From Paraphysoderma sedebokerense (taxonomy: Eukaryota; Blastocladiomycota; Physodermatomycetes; Physodermatales; Physodermataceae), in NCBI GenBank assembly GCA_025602915.1, contig JAHLJZ010000039.1, positions 1 to 64,000 on the forward strand: DNA of 64,000 bases, written 5' to 3'. The notes under the pieces were generated by a model. The model was given only the letters and a program-made list of their open reading frames with translations. It was not told where the DNA came from and did no database searches. Positions 23,650 through 34,940 of this stretch are shown here, piece by piece. The first letter of the stretch is position 1; the number at the start of each line of letters is the position of its first letter. Both the position numbers and the translations under genes were made by a program.

Positions 23650-23731
23650 GCAAAGTCCGGGAATCGAACCCGGGTCTACCGCGAGCTACCAGGAATGGCA
23701 GGCGGTAATTATACCACTAAACCAACTTTGC
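23650..23731 (-). tRNA. tRNA-Gly (GCC) with a 12-nt intron
   Basis: The minus strand folds with acceptor arm GCAAAGT/ACTTTGC, anticodon stem ACCGC/GCGGT, loop CTGCCA and T arm CCGGG-TTCGATT-CCCGG. The anticodon is GCC, glycine. A 12-nt intron (TTCCTGGTAGCT) follows the anticodon-adjacent A. A second tRNA-Gly with a different intron is at 34854-34940. Confidence 0.95.
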
Positions 23732-23947
23732 TTCTTGTAACTAGAGGAATTATTATATAAATATACACCAACTGTAAATGATGATTCCAAAAGGACTTGA
23801 TACCAGGAGTTAAAGAACCTAAAAGAAATCTATTATTTATGAATAGCATCCTTTATATTCAAATCACTCATATTATCCATTGCCACTAATTCAAACCATT
23901 CTCCCAACCCTACATCTTAACCAATACCGACATGTCTAGTTACAGAA

Positions 23948-25311
23948 TCACAACATAAAGCCCACATCTAAATTTTTTTGTCCAGTTCCGTAATACATTG
24001 CCCCGAATTTCGAGGAAGATGCCTGCGGTGCATGAAATGCGACGTAACCCGGCCATAAGAGTGACTTTAAAGTCACGGTAGAATTTGCATAGTGTTTTTG
24101 GAGAGACCAAATTCCTATTCAAGTAGTAGCGTATAATATTAGTGGACAAAGTCGTAGTTGAATGAACGGATTGAGAATGGAGGTGAGTGGGGAGAGAAAG
24201 GATAGGTGAAAGGAGGAAGAAAGGGATGTTGGTGATACCTTTTGGGTGATCGTTTTCGATGCTTTCAAAAATATCGATTGATTCTTCGAAATTTGGTTTG
24301 TTCAGTCCGACTTTTGAAAGCTGTTCTAGCGTTAAGTTTGGTCGGAAGTGAAAGTACGATGACAATTGATCGACTTCTGCATCAGATAAACCTGAAAACG
24401 AATTTGAGCATATAGAGAGTTAATTACGCTGGTGAAAAAATAGATGTCAAACGCAGAAATACCTTGGAATGATCTATTAATTTGGACAGTATTTGTGGCA
24501 TCTTTATAGTACGCTCCTCGTGGGACAATACTGACATCTTCGTTGATGAGCTGAATTACAGCTCTTAATCGTGTTTCTTCTGTAATGACCGCTTTGTCCT
24601 ATTAGTAGTTATATAATCAATAAATCTTTCACTTAATCGCTGATGTGCGTCACAATATTCCCTGCTGTCGGAATGATGCGACATTGCTCGTCCGACTACT
24701 GTGAAGAAAGCAAACTTACATCTTCGGTACCTACGGTTGCATATAAAGAAAAGAGTGCATAAGAGCATAGAAAAATTAAATGAAATTACTAATTTTGAAA
24801 TCTCAGACACAACTGCCTAATCAATCAGATGGAGGAATATTACCGATTTGATACTCAAATGCAGGATCACCGAGGAATCTAGGTTTCAGTTCAGATACTT
24901 GCTTAACCTGTTCAGTGGTGACTTCCGGCAGTTGAACCCAATTAAATGCATCTAATCTATTACATATGAATGGTGACAGACATTGCATTTATCGATTGTG
25001 AATGTAGCAGAAGAGAACAATCGATGGTTATACATAGTTCACGGTGGGTTCGTATGCATATGTTGCCCAACAGCGGAGAAAAAGCAACTCTATACATACG
25101 AGTACATCCACTTAGTAGTTTTATTCGGAGATTCACAACCAGCAATCAGATAATCATGCTGAATACCCAGGACCTTGCCCCATAAGAAGACGCGATCAAA
25201 GTTCTGGGAGTGTTTGAGAGTAATGAGGGAAGAGGAGAGGGATGAACGTTCCTCGACATTAAAAGTGAATCCTGCAGTTGAAAAATAAGGTAGATCGGCT
25301 AGCTGTGCCAT
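23948..25311 (-). CDS. RSPH9: Radial spoke head protein 9 (axonemal)
   Basis: Six exons on the minus strand, 25311-25100, 24956-24844, 24730-24720, 24598-24463, 24391-24239 and 24114-23948, give 263 residues. Human RSPH9 is about the same length. Matching landmarks in order: FDRVFLWGKVLGIQHDYLIA, FLGDPAFEY, ITEETRLRAVIQLI, VSIVPRGA, VNRS-like INRSFQGLS, SSYFHFR, ENDHPKGIWSL, KSLLWPGYVAFHAP and YYGTGQKN, ending GFML. The protein is a subunit of the radial spoke head that links the axonemal central pair to dynein regulation. It therefore implies a motile 9+2 flagellum. Exon 3 is only 11 nt (GT ACC GAA GAT). I placed the start at MAQLADLP (25311), closest to the family N-terminus; an in-frame Met 13 codons upstream is the alternative. 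Confidence 0.96.
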
Positions 25312-25637
25312 GATTGTAGTGGAAAAATCGTTATTGTCGGAAGGCTGCAAGATGATGGAAGAGGTGGATCCGCGTTGTCATTGTCATCCGAGATCAGCAA
25401 GAGCACTGTCCAACACAACTACAGACACCGAGCTATATCTGTTTAATTTGCAACGCAACTCTTAATTGGAAACTGAAATAAATACACGCCATTATCAATA
25501 TAGCTATAATCGCTATCATATTTATAGTTAAGAACCATCGCCTATCTAACACAGATCAGTTGTAATGTACATAGTATGGAACTATTACTTCAGAACTTTA
25601 AGAGTACTCTAAACATAAATCTAAATTACGAAACGAA

Positions 25638-27081
25638 TTAAAATTTTTTCCTTTTCTTTTTGGCTATCATGACTTCCTTTTGCCGAGCTAAGTCTTCTTC
25701 TAATCGTCTCTTTCGTTCTTCTTCCGGCGATTCCTTTTTTGGGTCAGAAACAAAGCTTGTTGAACTTTCAGGGGTGATTACTACAGACGGGGCCGTCGAT
25801 CTGCTTGCATGTTGCGAAGACACTAGAGAATAATCGTTAACCGACATTCAGGTGTCACATAAGCAAATTCAGGTCAGCCACAAACCTTTCTTCGCTTCAA
25901 CCAATTTTGCCTGCTTTTCTTTCAAACGCTCGTCCGCTACCCTGGACAGCCGCTGGACGACAGGTTTATAGAACTCTTGAAACGTAGAGTTCGAGGCTAC
26001 CATACATGAACTGAATTCGGACATAGGTAATGTTTTGGCTATTAGTGTGCGACTCTGTCAATGATTGAGTAATAGTTAGAAGGATACAGAGGAGAAGTAA
26101 CGCAATACTACTAATATATCCACCGCACATACCGACTTCACCTCGTTGGTGAACTCTTCTTCATTAAACGGTTTCGGTATTCCTGCACGTATAAGATTAT
26201 CATGTTAAAAACACAAATAAATGAATGTTGAGCGAATACCAAAATCAGATCTTTCATCCGAAAGGAAGCACACGATTTTGGCTCAAAGAAGGACATAACC
26301 CAAGAACATACGTTTTGGTATATTTTCCATTCCTCTCAGCATATGAGCGATTTCAGCGTCTTTATGTTTCATCATATCAATCAATTTTGTCACCAACTGT
26401 TTAGACTCATAATGTGCAGCCATTAACGGTGTTATGAAGTTTGATAGAATAACGTCAGTTGCTGTTGGGACGACATCATCAACATTAGATAGCGGAAGGG
26501 CAGTTAAAGTAAACGTCCAACTGAAGGAAATGATCGATGACAGCGGTAAAGTTACTGAGAGGTACAGCTGCTTTCAAGTTGTCATTATTTCAGTCAATAT
26601 CTGGGTATGATAGAAGAATCACCTAGTCCTGACCTCATTCTTGCTCCGTCGCAGTCGATATTGGATACCTTCTTCTTTCGATTCGATCGTAGTCTGTAGA
26701 GCGTCTAGTATCTCTTCAAATCCTGCTTGTAGATTAGGGATATATTTCTATTGCAATACGAAATGGGATTTGTGTAATAACATAGCCATAAATTAAAATG
26801 TCAATCATGTCGTCCGCCGATAACCCGAGGCCAACCTTAGTAAGTAATAAATGACTAAGACATACTGATTTCAACTCCATTATCTTCTTTTCATCGGCAC
26901 AATCCCACCACACATCCTTGAGATCAGTAATGACGATGACATATCGTTTCTGTGTTGCAGAAAACTGAGATTTAACATAAAGTTGAGGTTCAAGGACATC
27001 AGAAGACTCCTCGATCGACAGCAACGGACTAATCAGTGTTCGCCATGGCACTGCAGAAATCTCTTGGACAGGATGTGACAT
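25638..27081 (-). CDS. XLF/Nej1-type non-homologous end-joining factor
   Basis: Exons 27081-26782, 26747-26623, 26520-26312, 26182-26133, 26054-25886 and 25822-25638 join in frame to about 345 residues. The head domain has VPWRTLISPLL, KRYVIVITDLKDVWWD and a helix pair. It is followed by FITPLMAAHYESKQLVTKLI, a coiled-coil start (KHKDAEI), then KPFNEEEF. The C-terminus is Lys-rich and ends AKKKRKKF, like the basic Ku-binding tail of XLF. The product would bridge Ku and ligase IV-XRCC4 at DNA double-strand breaks in the nucleus. A 30-nt stretch (26836-26865) with GTATGT...AAG ends may be a very short intron; it is open either way. Start at MSHPVQ is preferred over nearby upstream Met codons. 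Assignment rests on motif order and size, not a database match. Confidence 0.78.
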
Positions 27082-27605
27082 GTACATGTATACATGAAGG
27101 AAAAGTATGCAAGCTGATGGCACTGGGCTAAACTATCAAGAGAAGCCCTATCGTGATTTCTAAATCGGCTGCAAGTTACGGCCGTAGATTACTGGTATAT
27201 TTCAAATCTCATCTCGCATACATATACCGTCCGCACGTATTAATAAAAAATAGCAGCGTAATTTGTAATCCAGTGGAGACAATTTTCTTCATCAAACACA
27301 TTGCACCATGAATCAAAAATAAAGGGAGCTGCACCCTGCTTCACCGACACAAATTCTCTATATCAATTGACTCTGGGCAGGAATTTGTTAGAGACAAAAT
27401 AATTGTCATTTGGCATTTTTTCGACGGAAGTGGGATTTTCAATAATAGCATTCTTCAATTTTTACTCCGTCTCGTGTATCGCGTTAACCCTTGACAAGAG
27501 TCTCGGAGAAACTAAAAACCTCCCCATTATTGCCCACAAATATTTTATCGACATCTCCACTGACTGAGTTCTCTCCTATTTTCAACGAAATTTGACATCT
27601 CTAAA
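27082..27605. other. Divergent promoter between the XLF-like gene and the tetraspanin
   Basis: 524 bp between two divergent starts. No CACGTG or X-box like those in other divergent promoters of the window. No ORF or RNA gene seen. Confidence 0.5.
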
Positions 27606-29071
27606 ATGAAGAATCATCTTAGGTTCTTCTCTCGACAATCCAGTATCGCTGCTACGGCATGGGTTCTTAAAAATCTCGTCTTGCTAATTAATGTTCTGGC
27701 ACTCGTAAGTTGCTACCTAAACTAGGCTTTCAAATAATTTCTTGCTTCCTATTGCGTTATTTGTATAGGGGACAAGAATACAATGAACTGTATGTTAATA
27801 GACAAATTGTTTCTAGTTTGCCGGTGTCGCACTCTTCGCGATTGGTATCTTTACATATACAAAAGAATCTATAGTAGTATTAACTTCAACAACGCTACCC
27901 ACCGCTTGCGTTGTTTTGGGATTATTTGTCCTTGCTGTTGCGTTCTTTGGTAAGTATCTTCGACATTGTCAAACTATTGTCGTTTCGTTTGAGTTGAGTT
28001 GCATAATGGTGTCGGACTGAGTTCCTCCAATTACTCGAATCTCATTGACAGAGAAGTTGAATGAATGGATGACTTCTCAAGAATTTATTGATGAAACTTT
28101 CATGGCGGTGTAGAGAATAAGCCTGACACTTCTCGAATAATTATGGGTACTAACGATTCTCTCGTTTCTCTAATCAATCAAAGGTATTTGTGGTGCAGCA
28201 AATGAATCACCCATATTCCTCAAAGTCTATTTCAGTTTAATTTCAATATTAATTATTGCGGAATTAATTATTGGAACCATAGCTTTCACACATGTTGGAG
28301 ATGTACGTATTTTCTCTGCTTTCCATCCTGCCGGCATTTTCCCTTGAAATTTTCAGCTGAAATCTTGAGAGCTGATTACCTGTCATGCTCGTTACTAATT
28401 GTACTAATTTATCTTCTTTTATCTCTTTGATATTAGCTTGATTACTATTTGGAAAAATCGTGGAAGACGGCATACGATCCAAAGCAATCTCAACAAACTA
28501 CCATCGTTACCGTCCAAAATTATTTCAAATGTTGCGGGTTCAAATCCACAACAGACATGGCTATCCCAGAGAACTGCAGCGAATTAAAAGGATTCACGAA
28601 GAGTTGTTTTGAAATTATCGATACTTCATTCACGAATAGTTTAGAAGGATTAGGAATAGGAGTGATCACCTTGGGAATAATCGAGGTTTGTTGTTATCTC
28701 CCTTATCATGCCTCCTGATTATCTACATATCGGATGAATGTAGCAGTATGCGAGAATTATGAGCTATTATCAACGGCAATAGTGATTCTTTTTCTCTAAC
28801 CTTATGGTCTCTTTTCTTTCACTCGCACACTGTTCCAATGCAAATATAACCCGTTCAACAAAACCAGCTCCTATGTCTCCTCTTTGTCGGTCTTCTAATT
28901 TATCTCACCCGATTATCTGCGCAAGCCAGAGATGATGCCTTACTTGAAGAAGCTCGTAAAATAGCCGACAAAGAAATCGAAAAGGAACGCGCCTTAAAGA
29001 GCATGAAAAGTAAAAAGAAAGATTACAATTTCGCGAGACCTTTTGATATTGATAATGACGGAGGAGATTAA
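27606..29071 (+). CDS. Tetraspanin
   Basis: Five exons, 27606-27704, 27817-27949, 28184-28302, 28437-28685 and 28868-29071, give 267 residues. Four membrane segments are clear: LVLLINVLALFAGVALFAI, ACVVLGLFVLAVAFFG, FSLISILIIAELIIGTIAF and IGVITLGIIELLCLLFVGLL. The large extracellular loop between TM3 and TM4 carries the CCG signature (YFKCCGF) plus ENCS and KSCF cysteines. That is the four-cysteine pattern of the family. The cytosolic tail is charged (REEAR-like, KSKKKD). Tetraspanins organise membrane microdomains. In fungi, related proteins are linked to infection-structure function, which is only context here. It is transcribed away from the XLF gene. Confidence 0.93.
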
Positions 29072-29821
29072 TTAAAAATTATTAGTACGTGATAGAACGA
29101 GCAAAATGATACAGTTTTGATTTTACGTTATAATTAGATAAAACTTTAGAACGAAGGATGCTATGTCGATGTATAAGAAACTCTTCCTATTTATTGTTGG
29201 TTAGTCATCACCAACCCTTTTAAATGAGAATAAAACATTAGATGTTCCTCTACTGCAAGACAAATGTATACCGATTAGCCTATGATGCAAATATATGTCT
29301 CAACCGCAGTCAAACTAACGCGGTGCCTGGACATTCGCTATCTATATATGCAGTTTCGTGCAGTGTGGGTTGAAGGCCAGAAATACGAATATAAGCACTT
29401 TGGTTATAATAAAAATGTGAGGTAGTGTGATGCTTTCATTATCTTTGATAGCATGATGTACAATATATATTTTAAACAGGCAAACTCTATGAGTACTAAT
29501 GCTAATTTACTCCTGTTTTCGGTGTCTAATTTGAAACCGCTAGGCCGACTATCCACACAAAATGGTTTCATCTCGTCTGGAGTGAGATAACTAGGGACGT
29601 GGGAAGGAATAGCTAGAAAAGGAGATGGCGATTCTACACTGAGCAATTGAAAAAGAATCAAACAACATATATACATAGAATGAAAGTCCTCTCTTACTCC
29701 GATACCCAACGAACCCGGGCTTGCCACTGCTTTGCCACTATTATTACTATCATCATACTTCAATTAATCTCCAAATCGCAAATTTTCCAACCTCTTATCC
29801 ACAAAATTCAGACAGCAACAT
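29072..29821. other. Convergent spacer between tetraspanin and kelch gene
   Basis: Both neighbours end here. A minus-strand frame at 29404-29763 contains a fairly protein-like stretch (PSFLAIP-like, SYLTPDEMKPFCVD) and a possible intron, but no join keeps it open. I left it uncalled. Confidence 0.4.
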
Positions 29822-31694
29822 TCATCGTTTCGAATTTGCCACGGCGCTCATCACTTTGGCTCCGCACATGTCTTCTAAATAACTCCAGACTCCCAATTCG
29901 AGGACATACAAATCGTCAAAAACTTGCTGACCATCGTACCCACCATACACGAATACCCTGGAGTCGTATAATATGGAAGTGCAATAGCCACGCCCTGATG
30001 GAGGTATGCCTCGAGTTGGACGTGTTTCGAAAGTTTGAGTCGCTGTTCGTGAACATAAAGTGATAGCGTTGATATTAAGTGGGATCGAGGGCGGTGTTGA
30101 TTGAAAGAGATGGAAGATGTTAAATCAAAATCATGCCGATCGATTACAACTGGAATCATACAGAAATCATTAAGTACATACCCAAATTAAACATCAGCAT
30201 ATCGGTTGAATATTTTGATCCATCGTGTCCACCAAAAATGAAAATATAAGGTCCTACTAATGCCGCCGTATGACTCAATCGGGGGACTGCCTTCGCCATC
30301 GTAGATATCGTAGACCAACTATTAGATTCTGATGAACATTTAATACATCGTTAAAAGAATTGTAAATTAATATTCATATGTGATGCAAGAAAGAGATAGA
30401 AGTACAGAGGAAAGTACGAGTTAATGAGAGCGCAGTAAATAACTACCTATATCTAAGACGTGCATGTCATGAAAACATTCATGGCCATCGCTGCCACCAA
30501 ACAAGTACAGCTTTGAACCAACTAATGTTGTAGTATGATAGCCTCGAGCAATGGGTGGATTTCCTGAAGCGTTTATTCTTGTCCATGTGTATGAATTTGG
30601 GTCTGTACAGCGGTATCGTAAGTGTGTTTCGTAGATGGCAATTGCATAGACAAAGCATGAATTAGGAATCGGATGAAATGACTGAAATAATAAAAACAAT
30701 GAGAAAATAAGACAGTTCATATACCTGTGTCAAAAACGTAAACATCTCCTAAGGCTTTCACGCCGTCCCCACCGAATATGATGTATATCTTATTGTTATA
30801 TGTACAGCTAGAGTGTGCTCGGCGGTGACACGGTATGTCGCCTTTGCATTCAGGTTTCTTCCAGATGAATGTTTCTGAGGTTGTCTGAATTAGTATCAAG
30901 CCCACGTAACAGCGGATAGGCAAACAATTGCTGCAGCAATCATACCTGTATCTAGAATGTATATTTGATTGAAATATGTAGGTCCGTTACCCCCACCGAA
31001 AATGAATAGTCGTTTGTCCACCACGCTGGATGTGTGCGCTCGTACTGGAGGGGGAAGCTCTCCTGATGTTTTTGGTGCTTTCCATGTCATCGTATCTGGA
31101 AATTGACGAGGAATAATAAGGACAACAAAGAATATATTGTTAATGTTAGAATAAAAATTTGCTATCTTTCTTAAAAATGTTCGTATCCTCTGGAATAATG
31201 GTGTAATGACTCAACTTCTCCTGCTTAAAAGAGAATTGGCGTCTTGACTACTCACAAGGGTCCAGCAGGAACACGTCGTTTGTACAGTCCGATAAATCTG
31301 ATCCACCAAATATCAGTATTTTATCACCCACAATATTCATTGTATGTGCTCTTAACGGTTTCGGTTTCCTCTTGCCGTATGTCGTCACCTTTTTCCAGTA
31401 CATCGCGGATGCTGGAACTAATTTTGTGGAACGTGCATTGGACGACGTGCTGGATTGTGAAGTAACAGTTTCGGGCTGGCCTACACTACACAAGGCGATT
31501 GAACTTCCTTGAGTATCATTTTTTACTGGTGATATCAGCCGTCGACTAGACAGAGTGGAGATTTGAGTTGACTTTGTCGAAGGGCTTCTGTCGAGTCTAT
31601 TCTTTTCCGGGGAAAAAGGCGAAGTCGGGGAGGAGGCAGGAGACGAGAAAGTTGACTTTTTGAATGTGTTTATGTGGGACGGCGAGGAGTCCAT
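29822..31694 (-). CDS. Kelch-repeat beta-propeller protein
   Basis: Six exons, 31694-31256, 31095-30946, 30874-30725, 30602-30447, 30328-30182 and 30042-29822, give 420 residues. All internal introns sit at phase 1 and each internal exon holds about one kelch blade, so exon and repeat borders coincide. Six blades carry a GG doublet: LIFGGSD, FIFGGGNG, IIFGGDG, LFGGSDGHE, FIFGGHDG and FVYGGYDG, each preceded by an R-H or R-G pair. The N-terminal 100 residues are Ser/Thr/Pro-rich and likely disordered. Layout resembles Tea1/Kel1-type and related cytosolic kelch proteins but no coiled coil follows, so a more specific name is not justified. It shares a 271-bp divergent promoter with the RS-rich gene. 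Confidence 0.9.
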
Positions 31695-31832
31695 CTCTAA
31701 TGTATGTCAGTTATGCAAATGGGTTGCGAAAGATGAAAATAAAAATGCAGCTGTTGCTTCATTCCTCGGGACACATTTCATTCCCCTGTCAGTTGTCCTC
31801 GAATTAAGAAGAGAACGCACTTGGGCCCGAAT

Positions 31833-31879
31833 CACGTGTCTCTTAGCTTAAATCACGTGAGTTATCCTCTTGTCACGTG
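31833..31879. promoter_or_regulatory. Cluster of three CACGTG sites in the kelch/RS-protein divergent promoter
   Basis: CACGTG occurs at 31833-31838, 31854-31859 and 31874-31879, spaced 21 and 20 bp, about two helical turns. Each is preceded by T (TCACGTG), as preferred by Cbf1-type bHLH factors. The cluster sits between divergent starts at 31694 and 31966. Confidence 0.75.
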
Positions 31880-31965
31880 ACTCAAGCTTTTGTTGATTTT
31901 GTCAAGTGTTCTCATTCCCTTCCGTTCCGCATCAAATTCTAGTCATTCATCTCTCCGCAGAGACT

Positions 31966-34596
31966 ATGGCTGACTCTCGTCATTCCTCTGACAGGAATCA
32001 GCGGCGCGGGTCATCGTCTCTGCCCTCGCAGAATCATCCTCAAGAAATCGTCGACAAGTCTGATTCCAGGAGCCCAACTGCATCCTCCAAATCTTCTCTT
32101 CCTTTAAGCCCCCGTCAAACAATCCCACGATCCGCCAAATCACCAGACAGAGATTCTTCTCATAGGGATCGATTCTCCCGGAGAAGTAGCTCGGGTTCAT
32201 ATTCCCACCGTTCTGCTGCTGACACCTACATCGCTCCGGGCCATAAAGCCAGCTCATCACGACACTCAGACCGAGATCCTTCTTCGACAGTATCTGGGGT
32301 AAATAACAAGGATCAAGATGCCGATAACCCATTGACTTCCATTTCTGGTGATGTAAAGAAATATGAGAATGATAAAATAAGAGACGACGATAGAAAGAGC
32401 GAGAAGAGCGAAGGTGAAGTAAGTGACCGAAGACGCAGCTATTCCGATCTTAGAGATTTTCGAGATTCGGGGCGTAGTTCGCGAGGGTCAGACAGAGATT
32501 ACAGAGACCTTGATCGCGATCGAGAGAGGGATTATAGGAATGTAGACCGTGATAGGAACCGAGACTACTATGATCGTGACAGAGACAGAGACTACAGAAG
32601 CTTCGATAGTGGCTATCGCGATCGAAGGGATGGTCATTACGGCAGTTACGATGATTACGGTAGAAGTAGTATTCGAGATAGGAGTTACGACCGCACGAGG
32701 AGTCGAAGTCGTGAACGAAGACGAAGTCCCAGTTATGATCGAGGGAGGAATCGAAGTAGAGAGCGAGGAAGAAGTAGATATGACGAGTACGATCGAGATT
32801 GTTACAGGCGTAGGAGTCGAAGTAGAAGTTACGAGAGGGAGCGTGATAGACGAAGAGAATGGAGTCCGCGAGATTCAAGAAGTCCATACCAACCTCCTTC
32901 AAGAGACAGGGATAGAAGAAGAGACGACTATCAAAGGTCGAGAAGTAGGAGCCGTGACAGAAGGCGAAGTCCTTACCGAAGAAATTCAAGAGATCGAAGC
33001 AGAAGTGACGAAAGACGACCTGATAATTATCGACAGGACTATCGTTCCAGATCCAGGACACGAAGCCGAAGTCGAGATAGACCGAAAAGTCCATACGAAA
33101 GGGATTCAAGGATTCGAAGGCGAGACGAATATGAGAGATCAAGATCGAGGAGTCCGTACCGATCATCTGCCCGCGATGATTATGATAGATCGCATTATGG
33201 CCGGGAGGAGCCGAAGGAGCGAGCCTTCCGCGGTGATGACGATCTAAAACCTGCATCCCATACTGCCGAAGGTCATGTAAGGTCTGATCATAAAATTATC
33301 TCACCTAAACACGATTACAATACCAAAGCAGAAGACCGACTTCGTAATCAAATGGATGTTGATCAGAAGCCGCATCCCTCGATTGAATATAATCAAAACC
33401 GAATTCATCCATCTCCCGCATCTCCCTCCTTCGGCAATGAATCCAGCAAGCCGTACGAACCTCAACCCCGGCCACCATCCTTTCGGCCGTCGTACAGGCC
33501 TCAGACATCTGCTTATCGTCCTCCGGCGCCTTCTTATCGATATCGTCCATCCAGTTATACTCAGGGCAGGTCAGTTGGGGGACCGTTTCGACCGCTTGAA
33601 TCAAGACCACCGCATCCCCACTCCGAAGTAGACCGACGAATTAGTGGTTCCCCCGAATTAACACAGTATCCTGCGGTTTCGAGGTCGTCGCAATCTCCTC
33701 CAATACCCCCATACTCAAATTCTGACTTGAGTGCTGATCTAAAATCACCCCTTATTTCACCTGGAAGGCAGCGGCCACGAGATTCTTTTGCGGAGGGTAC
33801 TAACTCAGGCCCTCTTTCTTCCGCTGCTCCTACCTCTCACCAAAGACAGAGCTTTCAATCTCATCAAACTCATACATCTCATCTCTCGCACCCGTCTCAA
33901 CCATCCGCCTCACAACAGTCCATCAACTCATCTTCATCCGCGTCATCTTCTATGTCTCAACGTCCAGTCCCTCCACATCACCATACTCACTCGCACGGTC
34001 ATTCCCGACCGTCTTCGTTCTCACAATATCAATCACGTCCTCGTCCACAATTTAATCACGGTTACTATTCACAATTTCGACCGCCGAGCTCCGAAACGTC
34101 GGGAACACCAGGTTATGGGACTCAAAGTTCAACTTATAGACCCCGTCCGCCTTACTATCAGAATCAATTCCAGCCACCGCCCGCCAATTTACCACCACGA
34201 TGCCCATGGGCCGCGGAATTGGAGAAAGAGGTAAGATAAATCTCTTTTCACAGTTAGATTCCGCCGTCTTTTATACCTAATTGGTCTTTTCCTTTTTGTT
34301 ATTTTTTCCCGCTCTCAACCCATTACACTTTGTGGAACATCTAGTCCGCACAATTAGCTTCCGAGTCTCAGCGCTTAAAGCTTCTTGAGTTAGAACAGAT
34401 TCGTGATCTCAAAAAAATCCAATTCGAAGTTAATAGTGTCACATTAGAAGTTGAAAAATTAGATATGATTGTCGCGTTTTATGATCGGCTAAGTGGTTCC
34501 GCACCTGGTTCTAATGTGGGAGGAAATGTGATCGGAAGCCGGGGAAGCGGCAGTGGGGGAGAAAGCATAAAGAATTTTGAAGCGATGCAGGTATGA
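31966..34596 (+). CDS. Arg/Ser/Asp-rich (RS-type) protein with C-terminal helical domain
   Basis: Two exons, 31966-34230 and 34345-34596, give 838 residues. The first 100 residues are Ser/Pro-rich. About 150-460 is an RS/RD domain with many RDRDR, RSRSRE and RRSPSY units, characteristic of pre-mRNA splicing and nuclear speckle proteins. It is followed by a long Pro/Ser/Tyr/His/Gln-rich stretch (SYRP, SSYTQG). Near the end, PPRCPWAAELEKE leads into a charged helix (LKLLELEQIRDLKKIQFE) and VEKLDMIVAFYDRLSG. No RRM or zinc finger was seen. The role in splicing is inferred from composition. An in-frame ATG at 31906 would add 20 residues, but CCGCAG just before the chosen ATG may be a 5' leader acceptor. 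Confidence 0.8.
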
Positions 34597-34853
34597 TTAG
34601 AATGGTGAACGCTCGATGGAATGATATCGGGTTGTAAATTATATCTCGGTAATTGTACCTTCGGAGCTCGTTTGTGCAATTATCTGGCATGCGTTGTGCC
34701 ATGTTCGGCCACTACAACAATAATATCAATAAACCTGCAAGATACCCATTTCAGTTGTTAGACCAAGCCTTGCTCAATACCGTCTGTGTTGGCGCATTAC
34801 GAAATATTGGGTAATTGATAAATGGTTTACCATTACACCACATAATGTCACGT

Positions 34854-34940
34854 GCAAAGTTGGTTTAGTGGTATAATTGCCGCCTGCCAAGTTAATGAAC
34901 TTAGATCGCGGCAGACCCGGGTTCGATTCCCGGACTTTGC
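34854..34940 (+). tRNA. tRNA-Gly (GCC) with a 17-nt intron
   Basis: Acceptor arm GCAAAGT/ACTTTGC, anticodon stem GCCGC/GCGGC, loop CTGCCA (anticodon GCC) and T arm CCGGG-TTCGATT-CCCGG. An intron of about 17 nt (AGTTAATGAACTTAGAT) follows the A next to the anticodon. The mature sequence equals the other tRNA-Gly except for one compensated pair in the anticodon stem. A CACGTG at 34849-34854 abuts the 5' end. Confidence 0.95.

Noticed and set aside
25312-25450. X-box in the RSPH9 promoter (GTTGTCATTGTCAT)
   Set aside because: The second half-site does not fit the X-box consensus; similarity is too weak.
29404-29763. Minus-strand frame between tetraspanin and kelch gene
   Set aside because: Partly protein-like, but no start and splice join keeps it open and no motif is recognised; left as spacer.
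32450-33256. Minus-strand 268-codon frame rich in His/Asp/Tyr
   Set aside because: Antisense shadow of the RS/RD repeats of the RS-rich gene.
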